Shown: piece by piece, positions 39,102 to 47,632 of the stretch
Numbering within the stretch: position 1 is the first letter of the stretch
How the letters are laid out: each line of letters starts with the position of its first letter
Assembly (NCBI RefSeq): GCF_016901575.1
Contig: NZ_JACJKQ010000001.1
Span: forward strand, 310,001-374,000
Direction of reading: 5' to 3'
Source: Enorma phocaeensis
GTDB taxonomy: Bacteria; Actinomycetota; Coriobacteriia; Coriobacteriales; Coriobacteriaceae
Length of the DNA: 64,000 nt
Made by a program: the position numbers and the translations under genes
The notes under the pieces: model-generated
Seen by the model: only the letters and a program-made list of their open reading frames with translations
Database searches by the model: none
Told to the model about the DNA's origin: nothing

Positions 39102-40223
39102 TCACGCGCGCCCCTCGTCCCGAAACAGCAAGTCACGCCAAAGCTTGTGCTGGCGCGTCGCGAGCGACGCCGACGCCGACCGAGGCCCGACGGCATCCTC
39201 TGAAATGGAATCCGCAAGCGCGTTGAACAGTTGCCACGTATAGAGCTGCGTCTTCGTTATGGTGCGCACGTCCACTCCAATGGAACGCAGCGCGTTCGCT
39301 TTGCGGATATCAAGCTCACGCTGCCCGGCATCAGCGTGGTGCCGCTCGCTATCATATTCTATGCTTCGCCGGATACTTGAGATGTACAGGTCTCCCTCAA
39401 CGCTGCGACGACCCGCTATAACCTGCGCCCGCCGAGGAAGCTCAAAGATATGGTTGAGCTCCATGTCGCCTATGCCCCGCCCTCCGAGCCGACGCGGCAA
39501 GGCAAGAAGCGCAGCGAGCTGCGCCTCTTTGGGAGAACGTGCACCGCCGAGCACGAGGGACGCGACGCGGTTCGCCAGCGACCTGCTCCCATGCCCGGCT
39601 TTCTCCGCCATGGCTCGAAGCGCCTCCGGCGTGGTAAGCGGCGACCGCTCGAACAACGGGCTCATATTCTCCCGAACAGGTTCGTCCAAGACGGCAGGCT
39701 CGCAGGCGGCGCCCTCCGCCCCATTCCTATCGGCCCCGCCCGACATGAATGACGGGGCCTCGTGGACCGGCTGCACCAAGGCCTCCGTCCGAGCATCGAT
39801 ACCATAGCGTGCCGTGAGCTCCGAGGCGAGCATCCATAGCTGAGCCACGTCCTTCCCTCGAGCCATCTGCAGATAGAGCAATTCGGGTGAAAGCAGATAG
39901 ACTCCTTGGTCGAGCCTCAACAGCTCGCCCTCGAGCAGAGGCTTGAGCAGCTGGCTGCGCACGGGGCCGCGCCGACGCGACGCAGCACGCGTCACCACGC
40001 AGCAAAGCGGCGCCGAGCAGCCAAACACTTCGAGAAGCTGAGCGGCCCATCGCTGCGTCGGAGCCGCGATCCGACTGGCCAAGGTGTACGCCGAAACACG
40101 CTCCGAGCTCTCGATAAGCGGCACAAGGTCCTTCCGACGAAACAACTCCAACGCGGTAGCTCCGCCGATGACGACGGCCCCCGGCCTTTGGATATCGCGT
40201 CCATCCCCGCGACGAGGCATCAT
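39102..40223 (-). CDS. AbiEi-like / DUF559-like protein of unknown function
   Basis: This 373-residue protein has an N-terminal half (VIGGATALELFR, QGVYLLSPELLYLQMA) like the antitoxin-type domains of AbiEi-related proteins. The C-terminal part (RRSVEGDLYISSIRRSIEYD, ADAGQRELDIRKANAL) resembles the DUF559/Vsr-like PD-(D/E)XK nuclease fold. The middle is poorly conserved. Coriobacteria carry many such genes; their role is not known. No toxin gene is adjacent. The start is uncertain between ATG 40223 and GTG 40238. A repeat-type operator candidate lies upstream at 40385-40408. Confidence 0.65.
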   Translation of the reverse strand: MMPRRGDGRDIQRPGAVVIGGATALELFRRKDLVPLIESSERVSAYTLASRIAAPTQRWAAQLLEVFGCSAPLCCVVTRAASRRRGPVRSQLLKPLLEGELLRLDQGVYLLSPELLYLQMARGKDVAQLWMLASELTARYGIDARTEALVQPVHEAPSFMSGGADRNGAEGAACEPAVLDEPVRENMSPLFERSPLTTPEALRAMAEKAGHGSRSLANRVASLVLGGARSPKEAQLAALLALPRRLGGRGIGDMELNHIFELPRRAQVIAGRRSVEGDLYISSIRRSIEYDSERHHADAGQRELDIRKANALRSIGVDVRTITKTQLYTWQLFNALADSISEDAVGPRSASASLATRQHKLWRDLLFRDEGRA

Positions 40224-40384
40224 GACCACCGTCCCCACCTGCCTTCAAGCGCCGCCCGGTGCGTGATGGGACCATGATAGACCCCGCAGCGGACATAGAT
40301 GACAGGGACGAGCAACCCTCGAGGCGCCGAGCGCACTTCGACGGCAATCACAAGACGTTTCTTGTGGTGGCGCGGACCCATGTA

Positions 40385-40408
40385 GTTCAACAACTCGTTG
40401 AGTTCAAC
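40385..40408. promoter_or_regulatory. Repeat-type operator candidate upstream of the DUF559-like gene
   Basis: Two GTTCAAC copies lie 17 bp apart (40385-40391, 40402-40408) around CAAC-TC-GTTG (40391-40400). Read on the minus strand, TTGAAC, 17 bp and TACATG also form a promoter-like pair at the same place. A regulator bound there would block it. Confidence 0.35.
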
Positions 40409-40507
40409 GCACATTTTTGTCGAATACCTATCAAATGCAAATCTCGGCGAATTGTTGCACAGCACTTGACGAGTTTTTGCGTCTGATTCGTCGACATTGC
40501 ATGATAG

Positions 40508-40542
40508 AAAAAACGGGTTGCAACAAAGCGTTGCAACCCGTT
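40508..40542 (-). terminator. Intrinsic terminator of thrS
   Basis: A perfect 13-bp stem (40530-40542 with 40512-40524) with a 5-base loop is followed by U-rich sequence (40513-40508) on the minus strand. Confidence 0.85.
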
Positions 40543-40695
40543 ACGAACACCGATCGAGGCGCCTCGCGGGAACATCTCTGCTCACCCGTGTCGGAGGCAG
40601 TCGCGCCCCGCTTCGACTGCCTGTCAAAAGGCGAGGCGGCGCCCCGGAGCGGATTCAAGATCGAGAACGCCCGGCACGCTATCCGAGCCCGCGTC

Positions 40696-42459
40696 TTAGC
40701 GGCGCTCGTCGATCTCCTCGCGCACGCGAGCGATGAAGCTATCGAGCTCCTCGGCATGCGTCTCGTTGGAGCGGTCACGCACCGAGATGTTGCCCGCCTC
40801 GACCTCCTGCTCACCGATGATGAGCATGTAGGGCGGACGGTCGATGTTGCGCGCCTCGCGAATCTTATAGCCGACCTTCTCGTCACGCTCGTCGAGCACC
40901 GCGCGGATGCCGGCGGCCTCCAGGCGCTCGGTGACCCCGCGCGCGTAGTCGCGGCTCTTCTCGGAGACGGGAAGGACCTTCACCTGGCAAGGCGCGAGCC
41001 AGCAGGGGAACTTGCCCTCGAAGTGCTCGATCAGGATGCCGATGAAGCGCTCGATGGAGCCGAAGCACACGCGATGGAGCATGATCGGGCGCTTCTTGGA
41101 ACCGTCGGCGTCGACGTACTCGAGATCGAAGTTCTGGGGCATCTGGAAATCCAGCTGCACGGTGCCGCACTGCCAGGTGCGACCGAGCGAATCCTCCAGA
41201 TGGAAGTCGATCTTGGGGCCGTAGAAGGCGCCGTCCCCCTCGTTGATGACATAGTCCTTGCCAAGGCGCTCGAGCGCCTCCTTGAGACCGGCCTCGGCGC
41301 GCTCCCAATCCTCGTCGGAACCCATGGAGTCCTCGGGGCGCGTAGAGAGCTCGAGGTGGTAGGTGAAGCCGAACTTCTGGTACACCGAGTCGATAAGGTT
41401 CACCACGCCCACGATCTCGTCGGTCAGCTGGTCGGGACGCACGAAGAGATGGGCGTCGTCCTGGTTGAAGCAGCGCACGCGGAAGAGGCCGTGAAGCGCG
41501 CCGCGCAGCTCGTGACGATGGACGAGGCCGATCTCGCCGGCACGAATGGGCAGGTCGCGATAGCTGTGCGGATGGCTCTTGTACACGAGCACGCCGCCCG
41601 GGCAGTTCATCGGCTTGATGCAGTACTCCTCGTCGTCGATGATCGTGGAGTACATGTTGTCCTTGTAATGGTCCCAGTGGCCGGAGGTCTTCCACAGCTG
41701 CTTGTTCATGATGAGCGGCGTGGAGATCTCGACATAGCCGGCCTTGTGGTGGATCTCGCGCCAGTAGTCGAGCAGCTGGTTCTTGAGCACCATGCCGTTG
41801 GGAAGGAAGAACGGGAAGCCGGGGGCCTCGTCGCGCATCATGAAGATGTCCATCTCGCGGCCGATCTTGCGGTGGTCGCGCTTCTTGGCCTCCTCGAGCA
41901 GACGCAGGTGCTCGTCGAGCTCGTCCTTCGTGGCGAAGGCGGTGCCGTTCACGCGGGTGAGCATCTTGTTGGAGCTGTCGCCCTTCCAATAGGCGCCCGA
42001 CACGCCCGTGAGCTTGAACGCCTTGAGCGCCTTGGTGTAGGTGAGGTGCGGGCCCACGCACATGTCGATATACTCGCCCTGCTGGTAGAAGGTGATGCGA
42101 GCGTCCTCGGGAAGGTCGCCGATGTGCTCGACCTTGTACTTCTCGCCACGCTCCTGCATGAGGGCGACGGCCTCCTCGCGCGGGAGCTCGAAGACGGTGA
42201 ACTTGAGGTTCTCCTTCACGATCTTTTTCATCTCGGCCTCGATCGCCGGGAAGTCCTCCTCGGAGATCTTGGCGCCCTCGGGAAGGTCGATGTCGTAGTA
42301 GAAGCCGTTGTCGGTGGCGGGGCCATAGGCGAAATCTGCCTCGGGATAGAGGCGCTTGATCGCCTGCGCCATGATGTGCGCGGCGCTGTGGCGAACGACG
42401 TGCGTGACCTCCTCGGCCGGGCACTCGTCCACATGGCCGTCGTTATACAGAACCTTCAT
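40696..42459 (-). CDS. thrS: Threonyl-tRNA synthetase without TGS domain
   Basis: This 587-residue class II enzyme opens almost directly with the editing domain (VTHVVRHSAAHIMAQAIKRL). The ~60-residue N-terminal TGS domain of the usual ~640-residue ThrS is missing, and no frame upstream encodes it. The editing, catalytic (CIKPMNCPGGVLVYK, RHELRGALHGLFRVR) and anticodon-binding domains are complete. The leader of more than 200 bases contains an intrinsic terminator and large hairpins, pointing to attenuation. Confidence 0.95.
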   Translation of the reverse strand: MKVLYNDGHVDECPAEEVTHVVRHSAAHIMAQAIKRLYPEADFAYGPATDNGFYYDIDLPEGAKISEEDFPAIEAEMKKIVKENLKFTVFELPREEAVALMQERGEKYKVEHIGDLPEDARITFYQQGEYIDMCVGPHLTYTKALKAFKLTGVSGAYWKGDSSNKMLTRVNGTAFATKDELDEHLRLLEEAKKRDHRKIGREMDIFMMRDEAPGFPFFLPNGMVLKNQLLDYWREIHHKAGYVEISTPLIMNKQLWKTSGHWDHYKDNMYSTIIDDEEYCIKPMNCPGGVLVYKSHPHSYRDLPIRAGEIGLVHRHELRGALHGLFRVRCFNQDDAHLFVRPDQLTDEIVGVVNLIDSVYQKFGFTYHLELSTRPEDSMGSDEDWERAEAGLKEALERLGKDYVINEGDGAFYGPKIDFHLEDSLGRTWQCGTVQLDFQMPQNFDLEYVDADGSKKRPIMLHRVCFGSIERFIGILIEHFEGKFPCWLAPCQVKVLPVSEKSRDYARGVTERLEAAGIRAVLDERDEKVGYKIREARNIDRPPYMLIIGEQEVEAGNISVRDRSNETHAEELDSFIARVREEIDERR

Positions 42460-42497
42460 GGTGGCTACCTTTCTGGTCGAATGAGAAACCTGGATAA

Positions 42498-42617
42498 GGC
42501 GCTCTTCGCTGCCAGCTGGCAGAGAACGCCGACGTGCAAGAAAAACGCCCGGATGTGCACCCGAGCGGCATGTGGCGCCTGTCCGTGGCCCGCGGCCAGC
42601 TGGAAAGGACAGACGCC
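42498..42617 (-). promoter_or_regulatory. Structured thrS leader
   Basis: Three hairpins follow one another on the minus strand: an 11-bp stem (42607-42617 with 42574-42584), the terminator at 42541-42567, and an 8-bp stem with inner TGCC/GGCA pairing (42523-42530 with 42498-42505). A T-box core (TGGnACC) was looked for and not found, so the sensing mechanism is unknown. Confidence 0.5.
42541..42567 (-). terminator. Intrinsic terminator inside the thrS leader
   Basis: A 7-bp stem (42561-42567 with 42546-42552, one T-G pair) with an 8-base loop is followed by UUUUU, 82 bp before the thrS start. A terminator in this place would reduce thrS expression unless an alternative fold forms. Confidence 0.7.
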
Positions 42618-42785
42618 TAGATAGTCTGAGTGAAAACGCTCTGTCTCATCATGCAAAGCACGGAACGACAAGCCTTTCTGGTACGGCATCGGGCAGCCCG
42701 ATGCCCTGACGGAACTTCTACTGGTTTACCACAACCGCCCCTGGTCATGCACGGGAGAGGCGAAGTTCAAAGCATATGCATGTAG

Positions 42786-42806
42786 AAAGGCCCCGAACGG
42801 GGCCTT
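42786..42806 (-). terminator. Terminator after the small zinc-ribbon gene
   Basis: A perfect 8-bp stem AAGGCCCC/GGGGCCTT (42787-42794, 42799-42806) with a 4-base loop and UCUAC after it lies 7 bp beyond the stop codon. Confidence 0.7.
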
Positions 42807-42812
42807 GCCTGG

Positions 42813-43244
42813 CTATTGGATGTGCGTGCGGCAGTACGGGCACACCTTCCAGTGCGCGTCGAGCGGTCGCTTGCAGGAGGGGCAGACGTTGCGCACCTGC
42901 GTATTGCATACGGGGCACACGACGAAGTCCTTCTCGATCGGCGTCCCGCAGTTGGGGCAGGTGCCGTACTGGGCGAGCTGGCGCTCGCGCAGCGCCATGT
43001 CGAGCTCCTGCTCCTCGCGGTCTGCCAGGTAGGAATGCGGACGAAGTGCCATGTAGGCGATCAAGCCGGCAAACGGCACAAGCGAGAGCAGGCCCCATGC
43101 CCAGAAGAATTTGCTGCCTCGACGGTTGGCATCGACGAACACATAGATCACCGAGAGCGCGTAGAGCACCACGACAAACCCGATGAAGGCGTAGATGACA
43201 GCCATCACCTGTGGCGTCATGATCTCTTGGAGAATGGAAGACAT
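42813..43244 (-). CDS. Two-helix membrane protein with double zinc ribbon
   Basis: This 143-residue protein has two membrane segments (VIYAFIGFVVVLYALSVIYV and FFWAWGLLSLVPFAGLIAYM), an arrangement like phospholipase-D-nuclease N-terminal/cardiolipin-synthase anchor proteins. The C-terminal half has four CPxC knuckles (CPNC, CPVC, CPSC, CPYC), enough for two zinc ribbons. Function is unknown; such proteins may be anchors or sensors. The ATG at 43244 has AAAGGTG about ten bases upstream. Confidence 0.8.
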   Translation of the reverse strand: MSSILQEIMTPQVMAVIYAFIGFVVVLYALSVIYVFVDANRRGSKFFWAWGLLSLVPFAGLIAYMALRPHSYLADREEQELDMALRERQLAQYGTCPNCGTPIEKDFVVCPVCNTQVRNVCPSCKRPLDAHWKVCPYCRTHIQ

Positions 43245-43298
43245 AACTTGCAGCACCTTTCAATCCATCGCGGGCGCATAGGAACTATGAACGCTCGT

Positions 43299-43304
43299 AT
43301 TGTA
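43299..43304 (-). promoter_or_regulatory. -10 box of the small zinc-ribbon gene
   Basis: TACAAT on the minus strand has TGACGC 17 bp above it and lies 55 bp before the start. Confidence 0.5.
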
Positions 43305-43460
43305 TACCGAGTCGCTCCCCAGCGTCACGCCCTGTTACGCGAAGGACGCATGAGGATGACGCGCGTGGGGCCCCTCATCGAGGCGCGCCCGATGGCAGCT
43401 GGGCTCGACGGGGCGCCCGCGTCGCCGCACGCGCCCGCATCCTGCCGGGGCTCGCCAACC

Positions 43461-45224
43461 CTACACGCTCATCCACACGGTGGCATCCCCCGGAAGCTCG
43501 TCCCCCTCCAGCTCGGCAGAGGAAAGGACGACCTTGCCTGCGGGCAACGGTTCGGGGCGTTCACCAAAATTGGTGATGCACGCAAGGACGCCGTTCGCGC
43601 AGGGCCGTGAGAAACTTATGACCTGCGAGGGATCGGCGCCGAATGCCTCGGGCGCGACCCACGTCACCTCGAGGTCGCCGGTAGAGGTGAGCAGCTCGCG
43701 CCGCAACGCGATCGCCCTGCGATAGAGGGCAAGCAGAGAGCCGGGGTCAGCCTCTTGCCGGTCGACGGAAAAGTCAGCGAACCAGAGGGGCTGCGGGAGG
43801 TGCGGGGATGCGTGGCGAGGGCCGGCTGCCGAAGGGACGCTCTCAGAGAAGCCGAACGTGCCCGTCGCGCCGTCACCAAACCGAGCATCCCATGGAGCGG
43901 GCGCAGGACGGTCTTCGGAAGCCCATGGCAACGGTACGCGACATCCGTCGCGACCTTTAATCTTGCCGGCGTCGTGGGAATTGTTCGCCTGGGGATCTTC
44001 CAGACGGTCCCACGGTATGTCTGCGACCTCAAACAGGCCGAGCTCTTCGCCCTGATAGATGTAGACCGACCCTGGCAGCGCAAGCTCCATCAGAATGGCC
44101 GCCCGCGCACGACGGGCTCCCAGCCCGCGGTCCTCAAAGTAGCTGCGCCCGTCTCGCAAGAGCCAGTCGTTGACCAGCTGATGATGCGTGACCGCCGGCA
44201 CCTGCGGAAGCGCGTAGCGCGTCGCGTGGCGCGGCACGTCGTGGTTCGACATGACCCATGTTGTCGTTGAGCCGGAGCGACGAGCGGACTCAAGGCCCTC
44301 GTGAATGGCATGTTTGAAATCGGCGGCAGACCACAGCGCCTTGGCGAACTCAAAGTTGAAGACCTGCCCGAGCTCATCGGGCGAGGCGTAGAGATACTGA
44401 TGGTTGGGGTGGACCCACGCCTCGGCGACCGCAAACCGCGGGGGCTCGTATTCGTTGAAGATCTCGCGCCACTCCCGATAGATGTCATGCACCTCGGGAC
44501 GGTCCCAGAGAGGGTTGGTGCCGGATACGTCCAGCTGCCCCTTGACGGCATCGTCATCGTAGTCGGCAAGCGGCCTGCTGTCCAGATCTTTGGCAAGGGC
44601 GTGAGCGACATCTATGCGGAAGCCGTCGACGCCGCGGTCAGACCAAAAGCGGAGTGTGCGCTTGAACTCCTCATGGACGTCGGGGTTCTTCCAGTTCAGG
44701 TCAGGCTGCTCCTTCGCAAACAAATGCAGATACCATTCGCCGTCCTCGACGCGCTCCCACGCCGGGCCGCCGAAGGTGGACTGCCAGCCATTGGGAGGCA
44801 GCTCCCCATGCTCGCCTTGCCCTGGACGGAAGATGTATCGATCACGTTCGGGAGACCCCGGCCCGGCAGCGAGCGCCGCCTTGAACATGGCATGGCAATT
44901 CGAGGTATGGTTGGGCACGATGTCGACGATCACCTTGATGCCGGCGCCATGGGCGGCCGCTACGAGCTCGTCGAAGTCACCAAGCGTTCCCAGACGCGGG
45001 TCGACATTGCGGTAGTCGATGACGTCATAGCCGCCATCGGCGAGGTTCGAGGGATAAAACGGCGAAAGCCAGATTGCGTCGACCCCCAACGAGGCGAGGT
45101 AATCGATCTTGCTCGTGATGCCAGGAATATCTCCAAGGCCGTCCCCGTTTGCATCTTTGAAGCTGCGCGGATACACCTGGTACACCACGGCCTGCTTCCA
45201 CCATGCAGCATCGAAAACATCCAT
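43461..45224 (-). CDS. GH13 alpha-glucosidase (oligo-1,6-glucosidase type)
   Basis: This 587-residue cytoplasmic glycosidase has no signal peptide. It opens WWKQAVVYQVYPRSFKDANG and has the GH13 blocks VDIVPNHTS, GFRIDVAHAL (nucleophile Asp), AVAEAWVHP (acid/base Glu) and VMSNHDVPRHA. It probably releases glucose from short alpha-glucosides. The ATG at 45224 has GGAGGG seven bases upstream; a long upstream frame overlapping folC is rejected. No sugar transporter is adjacent. Confidence 0.92.
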   Translation of the reverse strand: MDVFDAAWWKQAVVYQVYPRSFKDANGDGLGDIPGITSKIDYLASLGVDAIWLSPFYPSNLADGGYDVIDYRNVDPRLGTLGDFDELVAAAHGAGIKVIVDIVPNHTSNCHAMFKAALAAGPGSPERDRYIFRPGQGEHGELPPNGWQSTFGGPAWERVEDGEWYLHLFAKEQPDLNWKNPDVHEEFKRTLRFWSDRGVDGFRIDVAHALAKDLDSRPLADYDDDAVKGQLDVSGTNPLWDRPEVHDIYREWREIFNEYEPPRFAVAEAWVHPNHQYLYASPDELGQVFNFEFAKALWSAADFKHAIHEGLESARRSGSTTTWVMSNHDVPRHATRYALPQVPAVTHHQLVNDWLLRDGRSYFEDRGLGARRARAAILMELALPGSVYIYQGEELGLFEVADIPWDRLEDPQANNSHDAGKIKGRDGCRVPLPWASEDRPAPAPWDARFGDGATGTFGFSESVPSAAGPRHASPHLPQPLWFADFSVDRQEADPGSLLALYRRAIALRRELLTSTGDLEVTWVAPEAFGADPSQVISFSRPCANGVLACITNFGERPEPLPAGKVVLSSAELEGDELPGDATVWMSV

Positions 45225-45372
45225 CGTCCGTCCCTCCGACATGACAATAATCTTCTGGTCAATGGTACCGGCTTTGCGTGAGGGGCGGCGCGGTATCGGG
45301 GGATATTTCTCATCGCAACATGTGGCCCGACAAAGCGCCGCGAGCACCGAGACCCCATATGGCCCGATGCTC

Positions 45373-46767
45373 CTAGGGGCGAAGGATGCCCGCGACCTCG
45401 CCAGCGAGGGTGATCGTGCCCGCCGCGACGAGCGGAAGGCCGAGTCCGCCCAACGCCTCGAGCGCATCGGCGACGGCGGGATAGGCCGCCACGAGGTCCG
45501 AGCCCGGACGCCCCGCCCGATCGAGCGCCGCAGCCACCTGTCGAGCAAGCTCATGCGCCGGCACGGCGCGATCCGAGGAGGTCTGGGTCACCGCGACGCG
45601 CGGAAACGCCGGGAGGAGCACGTCGAGGATGCCGGCGACGTCTTTATCCGCAAGGGCGGCGACGAGCAAGGTCGGGCGGTCCTCGATGTGCGGGGCGAGC
45701 TCATCGAGGGCGGAGACGAAGACCTCGCAGGACTGTGGATTGTGGCAGGCGTCCACCAGCGCGAACGGATCGGTGCGCACCACATCGAAGCGGCCCGGCG
45801 TCGGACACGAGAGCAGGCTGCGGGCAAGGCGGTCGGCGTCGAGGGGGCGCTCCAGATACGCCTCGGACAAACAGATGGCGCACGCGGCGTTTTGCGCCTG
45901 ATAGACCGGCTTCAGCAGACGCGCCTCGTAGGTCGCCCGCGGCGTGGAGCAGCGAAATACCGTTTCGTCCCCCAGCGACGCCGGCTCGTGGAGCAGCTCG
46001 TGCGACGAGACGACGGGCGTCACCGAACAGGCGTCGCACCGGTCCTCCATGACCTGTTGGACGCTCGGCTCATGCGTTCCCTCGCCCAGCACCACCGCGC
46101 GCCCCGGCTTGATGACCGCGGCCTTCTCGGCCGCGATCTGAGCGAGCGTGTCTCCCAGGATGCGCATGTGGTCAAGTCCGATTCCCGTGACGGCGACCGC
46201 CACCGGGTCCGTTGCGCTCGTGGCGTCCCAACGGCCGCCAAGGCCCACCTCGAGCACGGCGACGTCAATCGCACGCTCCGCAAAGATCACCAAGGCGGCA
46301 ACCGTCAGCAAGTCGAAGGGGGTTATGGTATAGGACATCTCCCCTGCCTCCGCCCGGCGCGCGTTGACGCGGCGGCCCGCCTCAAGCGCAGCCGACACGC
46401 CGTGGGCAAACTCCGCGTCTGAGACGACCCGCCCGTCAACCTCCATGCGCTCGGGATAGCGCACGAGCTGCGGCGAGGTATAGAGCGCCGCATGCAGGCC
46501 CTCTCCGGCAAGGATCGCTGCGCAGAAGCGCGCCGTGGAGGTCTTGCCGTTTGTACCCGCGACCTGGATGCAGTCGAAATGCTCGTCGGGACGCTCGAGC
46601 TCGTCGAGCATGTCGACGACGGTCTCCAGAAGCGGGCCGGCGTCGCCCGAGATGACACCGGTGTCCGCGGCAAGTGAGACCGCCTCGTCAAAGGCGAGCT
46701 CGGCAATATCAAACGGCACCTGATAGGCAGCGCCGCGATGCGGGCGCTGCGACGGAGTTGTAAGCAT
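45373..46767 (-). CDS. folC: Folylpolyglutamate / dihydrofolate synthase
   Basis: This 464-residue Mur-ligase-like enzyme adds glutamate to folates and, in many bacteria, to dihydropteroate. The P-loop IQVAGTNGKTSTARF is near residue 65, with LEVGLGGRWDATS and CHNPQSCEVFV following. It lies at the downstream end of the fhs-fchA-folD-folE-folC run, with a 130-bp gap after folE. Confidence 0.95.
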   Translation of the reverse strand: MLTTPSQRPHRGAAYQVPFDIAELAFDEAVSLAADTGVISGDAGPLLETVVDMLDELERPDEHFDCIQVAGTNGKTSTARFCAAILAGEGLHAALYTSPQLVRYPERMEVDGRVVSDAEFAHGVSAALEAGRRVNARRAEAGEMSYTITPFDLLTVAALVIFAERAIDVAVLEVGLGGRWDATSATDPVAVAVTGIGLDHMRILGDTLAQIAAEKAAVIKPGRAVVLGEGTHEPSVQQVMEDRCDACSVTPVVSSHELLHEPASLGDETVFRCSTPRATYEARLLKPVYQAQNAACAICLSEAYLERPLDADRLARSLLSCPTPGRFDVVRTDPFALVDACHNPQSCEVFVSALDELAPHIEDRPTLLVAALADKDVAGILDVLLPAFPRVAVTQTSSDRAVPAHELARQVAAALDRAGRPGSDLVAAYPAVADALEALGGLGLPLVAAGTITLAGEVAGILRP

Positions 46768-46897
46768 GAGAATCCTTCTAGATGGTGGCTGTGATACCTA
46801 GCGCAAGGACACAGGGGGCGGGCGGGAGGCGAACGCAAGCTGGCCGGAGACGGGCCACGCACAAGCGCTTGAGCCTGCGCGGGCACGCGCAAAGCCG

Positions 46898-47470
46898 CTA
46901 GCTCTTCAGACCCAGCAGACGCAGGGCCTCCTCACGCGTCTTGATGTCGGAGCGGAACGCGCCGCGCACCGCGGAGGACACCGTAAGCGCGCCGGCGCTC
47001 TTGATGCCGCGCATGGTCATGCAGGTATGCTCGGCCTCGAGCACCACGAGCGCCCCGAGCGGCTCGAGCTCGTCCATCATGGCGTCGGCGATCTGTGCCG
47101 TAAGGCGCTCCTGCAGCTGCATGCGTCGCGCATACCCGTTCACCATGCGGGCAATCTTCGAGAGGCCCGTGATCCGACCGGCACGCGGGATATACGCCAC
47201 GTGGGCGCGGCCGGTAAAGGGCAGGATGTGATGCTCGCACATCGAGGAGAAGGGGATGTCTCGAACGACGACCATCTCTTCGTTGTCGGACTCATGGAAC
47301 TGCTTGCGCAGGTGTGCGGCAGGATCCTCGTCATAGCCACCAAAGAGCTCGGCCGCCGCCCGAGCCACCCGGTCGGGGGTTTCCAGCAGCCCGGGTCGAT
47401 CGGGGTCTTCGCCCACCGCAAGCAGGAACTCCCTGATTGCCGCTTCGGCACGCGGTTTATCTACAGCCAT
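46898..47470 (-). CDS. folE: GTP cyclohydrolase I
   Basis: This 190-residue enzyme makes dihydroneopterin triphosphate, the first step of folate synthesis. The zinc/GTP site has [34 protein letters not shown] and [11 protein letters not shown]. The ATG at 47470 has GGAGAC upstream; an in-frame ATG eight codons higher is possible. It follows folD after a 162-bp gap containing a 7-bp hairpin (47499-47505 with 47524-47530). Confidence 0.96.
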   Translation of the reverse strand: MAVDKPRAEAAIREFLLAVGEDPDRPGLLETPDRVARAAAELFGGYDEDPAAHLRKQFHESDNEEMVVVRDIPFSSMCEHHILPFTGRAHVAYIPRAGRITGLSKIARMVNGYARRMQLQERLTAQIADAMMDELEPLGALVVLEAEHTCMTMRGIKSAGALTVSSAVRGAFRSDIKTREEALRLLGLKS

Positions 47471-47632
47471 GGTGTCTCCTATACTCCTCTTCATAGACGC
47501 CTCGCCATCAACGCTCTTTCAGAGCGAGGCGACCGATGTTCACCTCGACGATCGGGGCGGTGCCTGCGCGACGCTCGCGGACAGGCCGCACGGCGCGCCG
47601 CCCAAGACATGTCCCATCAAAAACCCGTCGCA

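Larger units (their letters stand above)
40224..40695. other. Gene-poor stretch between the DUF559-like gene and thrS
   Basis: I see no credible gene in this 472-bp stretch. It holds the operator-like repeats (40385-40408) and the strong thrS terminator (40508-40542). The 150 bp between the thrS stop and that terminator is an unusually long 3' untranslated part. Confidence 0.6.

Noticed and set aside
40220-40465. 81-codon minus-strand frame upstream of the DUF559-like gene
   Set aside because: It covers the promoter and operator-like repeats, has no recognisable motif and ends inside the next gene's start.
42465-42689. 74-codon frame across the thrS leader as a leader peptide or missing TGS domain
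   Set aside because: It is in a different frame from thrS, is not Thr-rich, lacks a ribosome site and has no TGS resemblance; it passes through strong RNA hairpins.
42460-42812. T-box riboswitch before thrS
   Set aside because: The core TGGnACC bulge sequence was not found; only TGGTAAACC occurs, in the wrong place. A covariance search would settle it.
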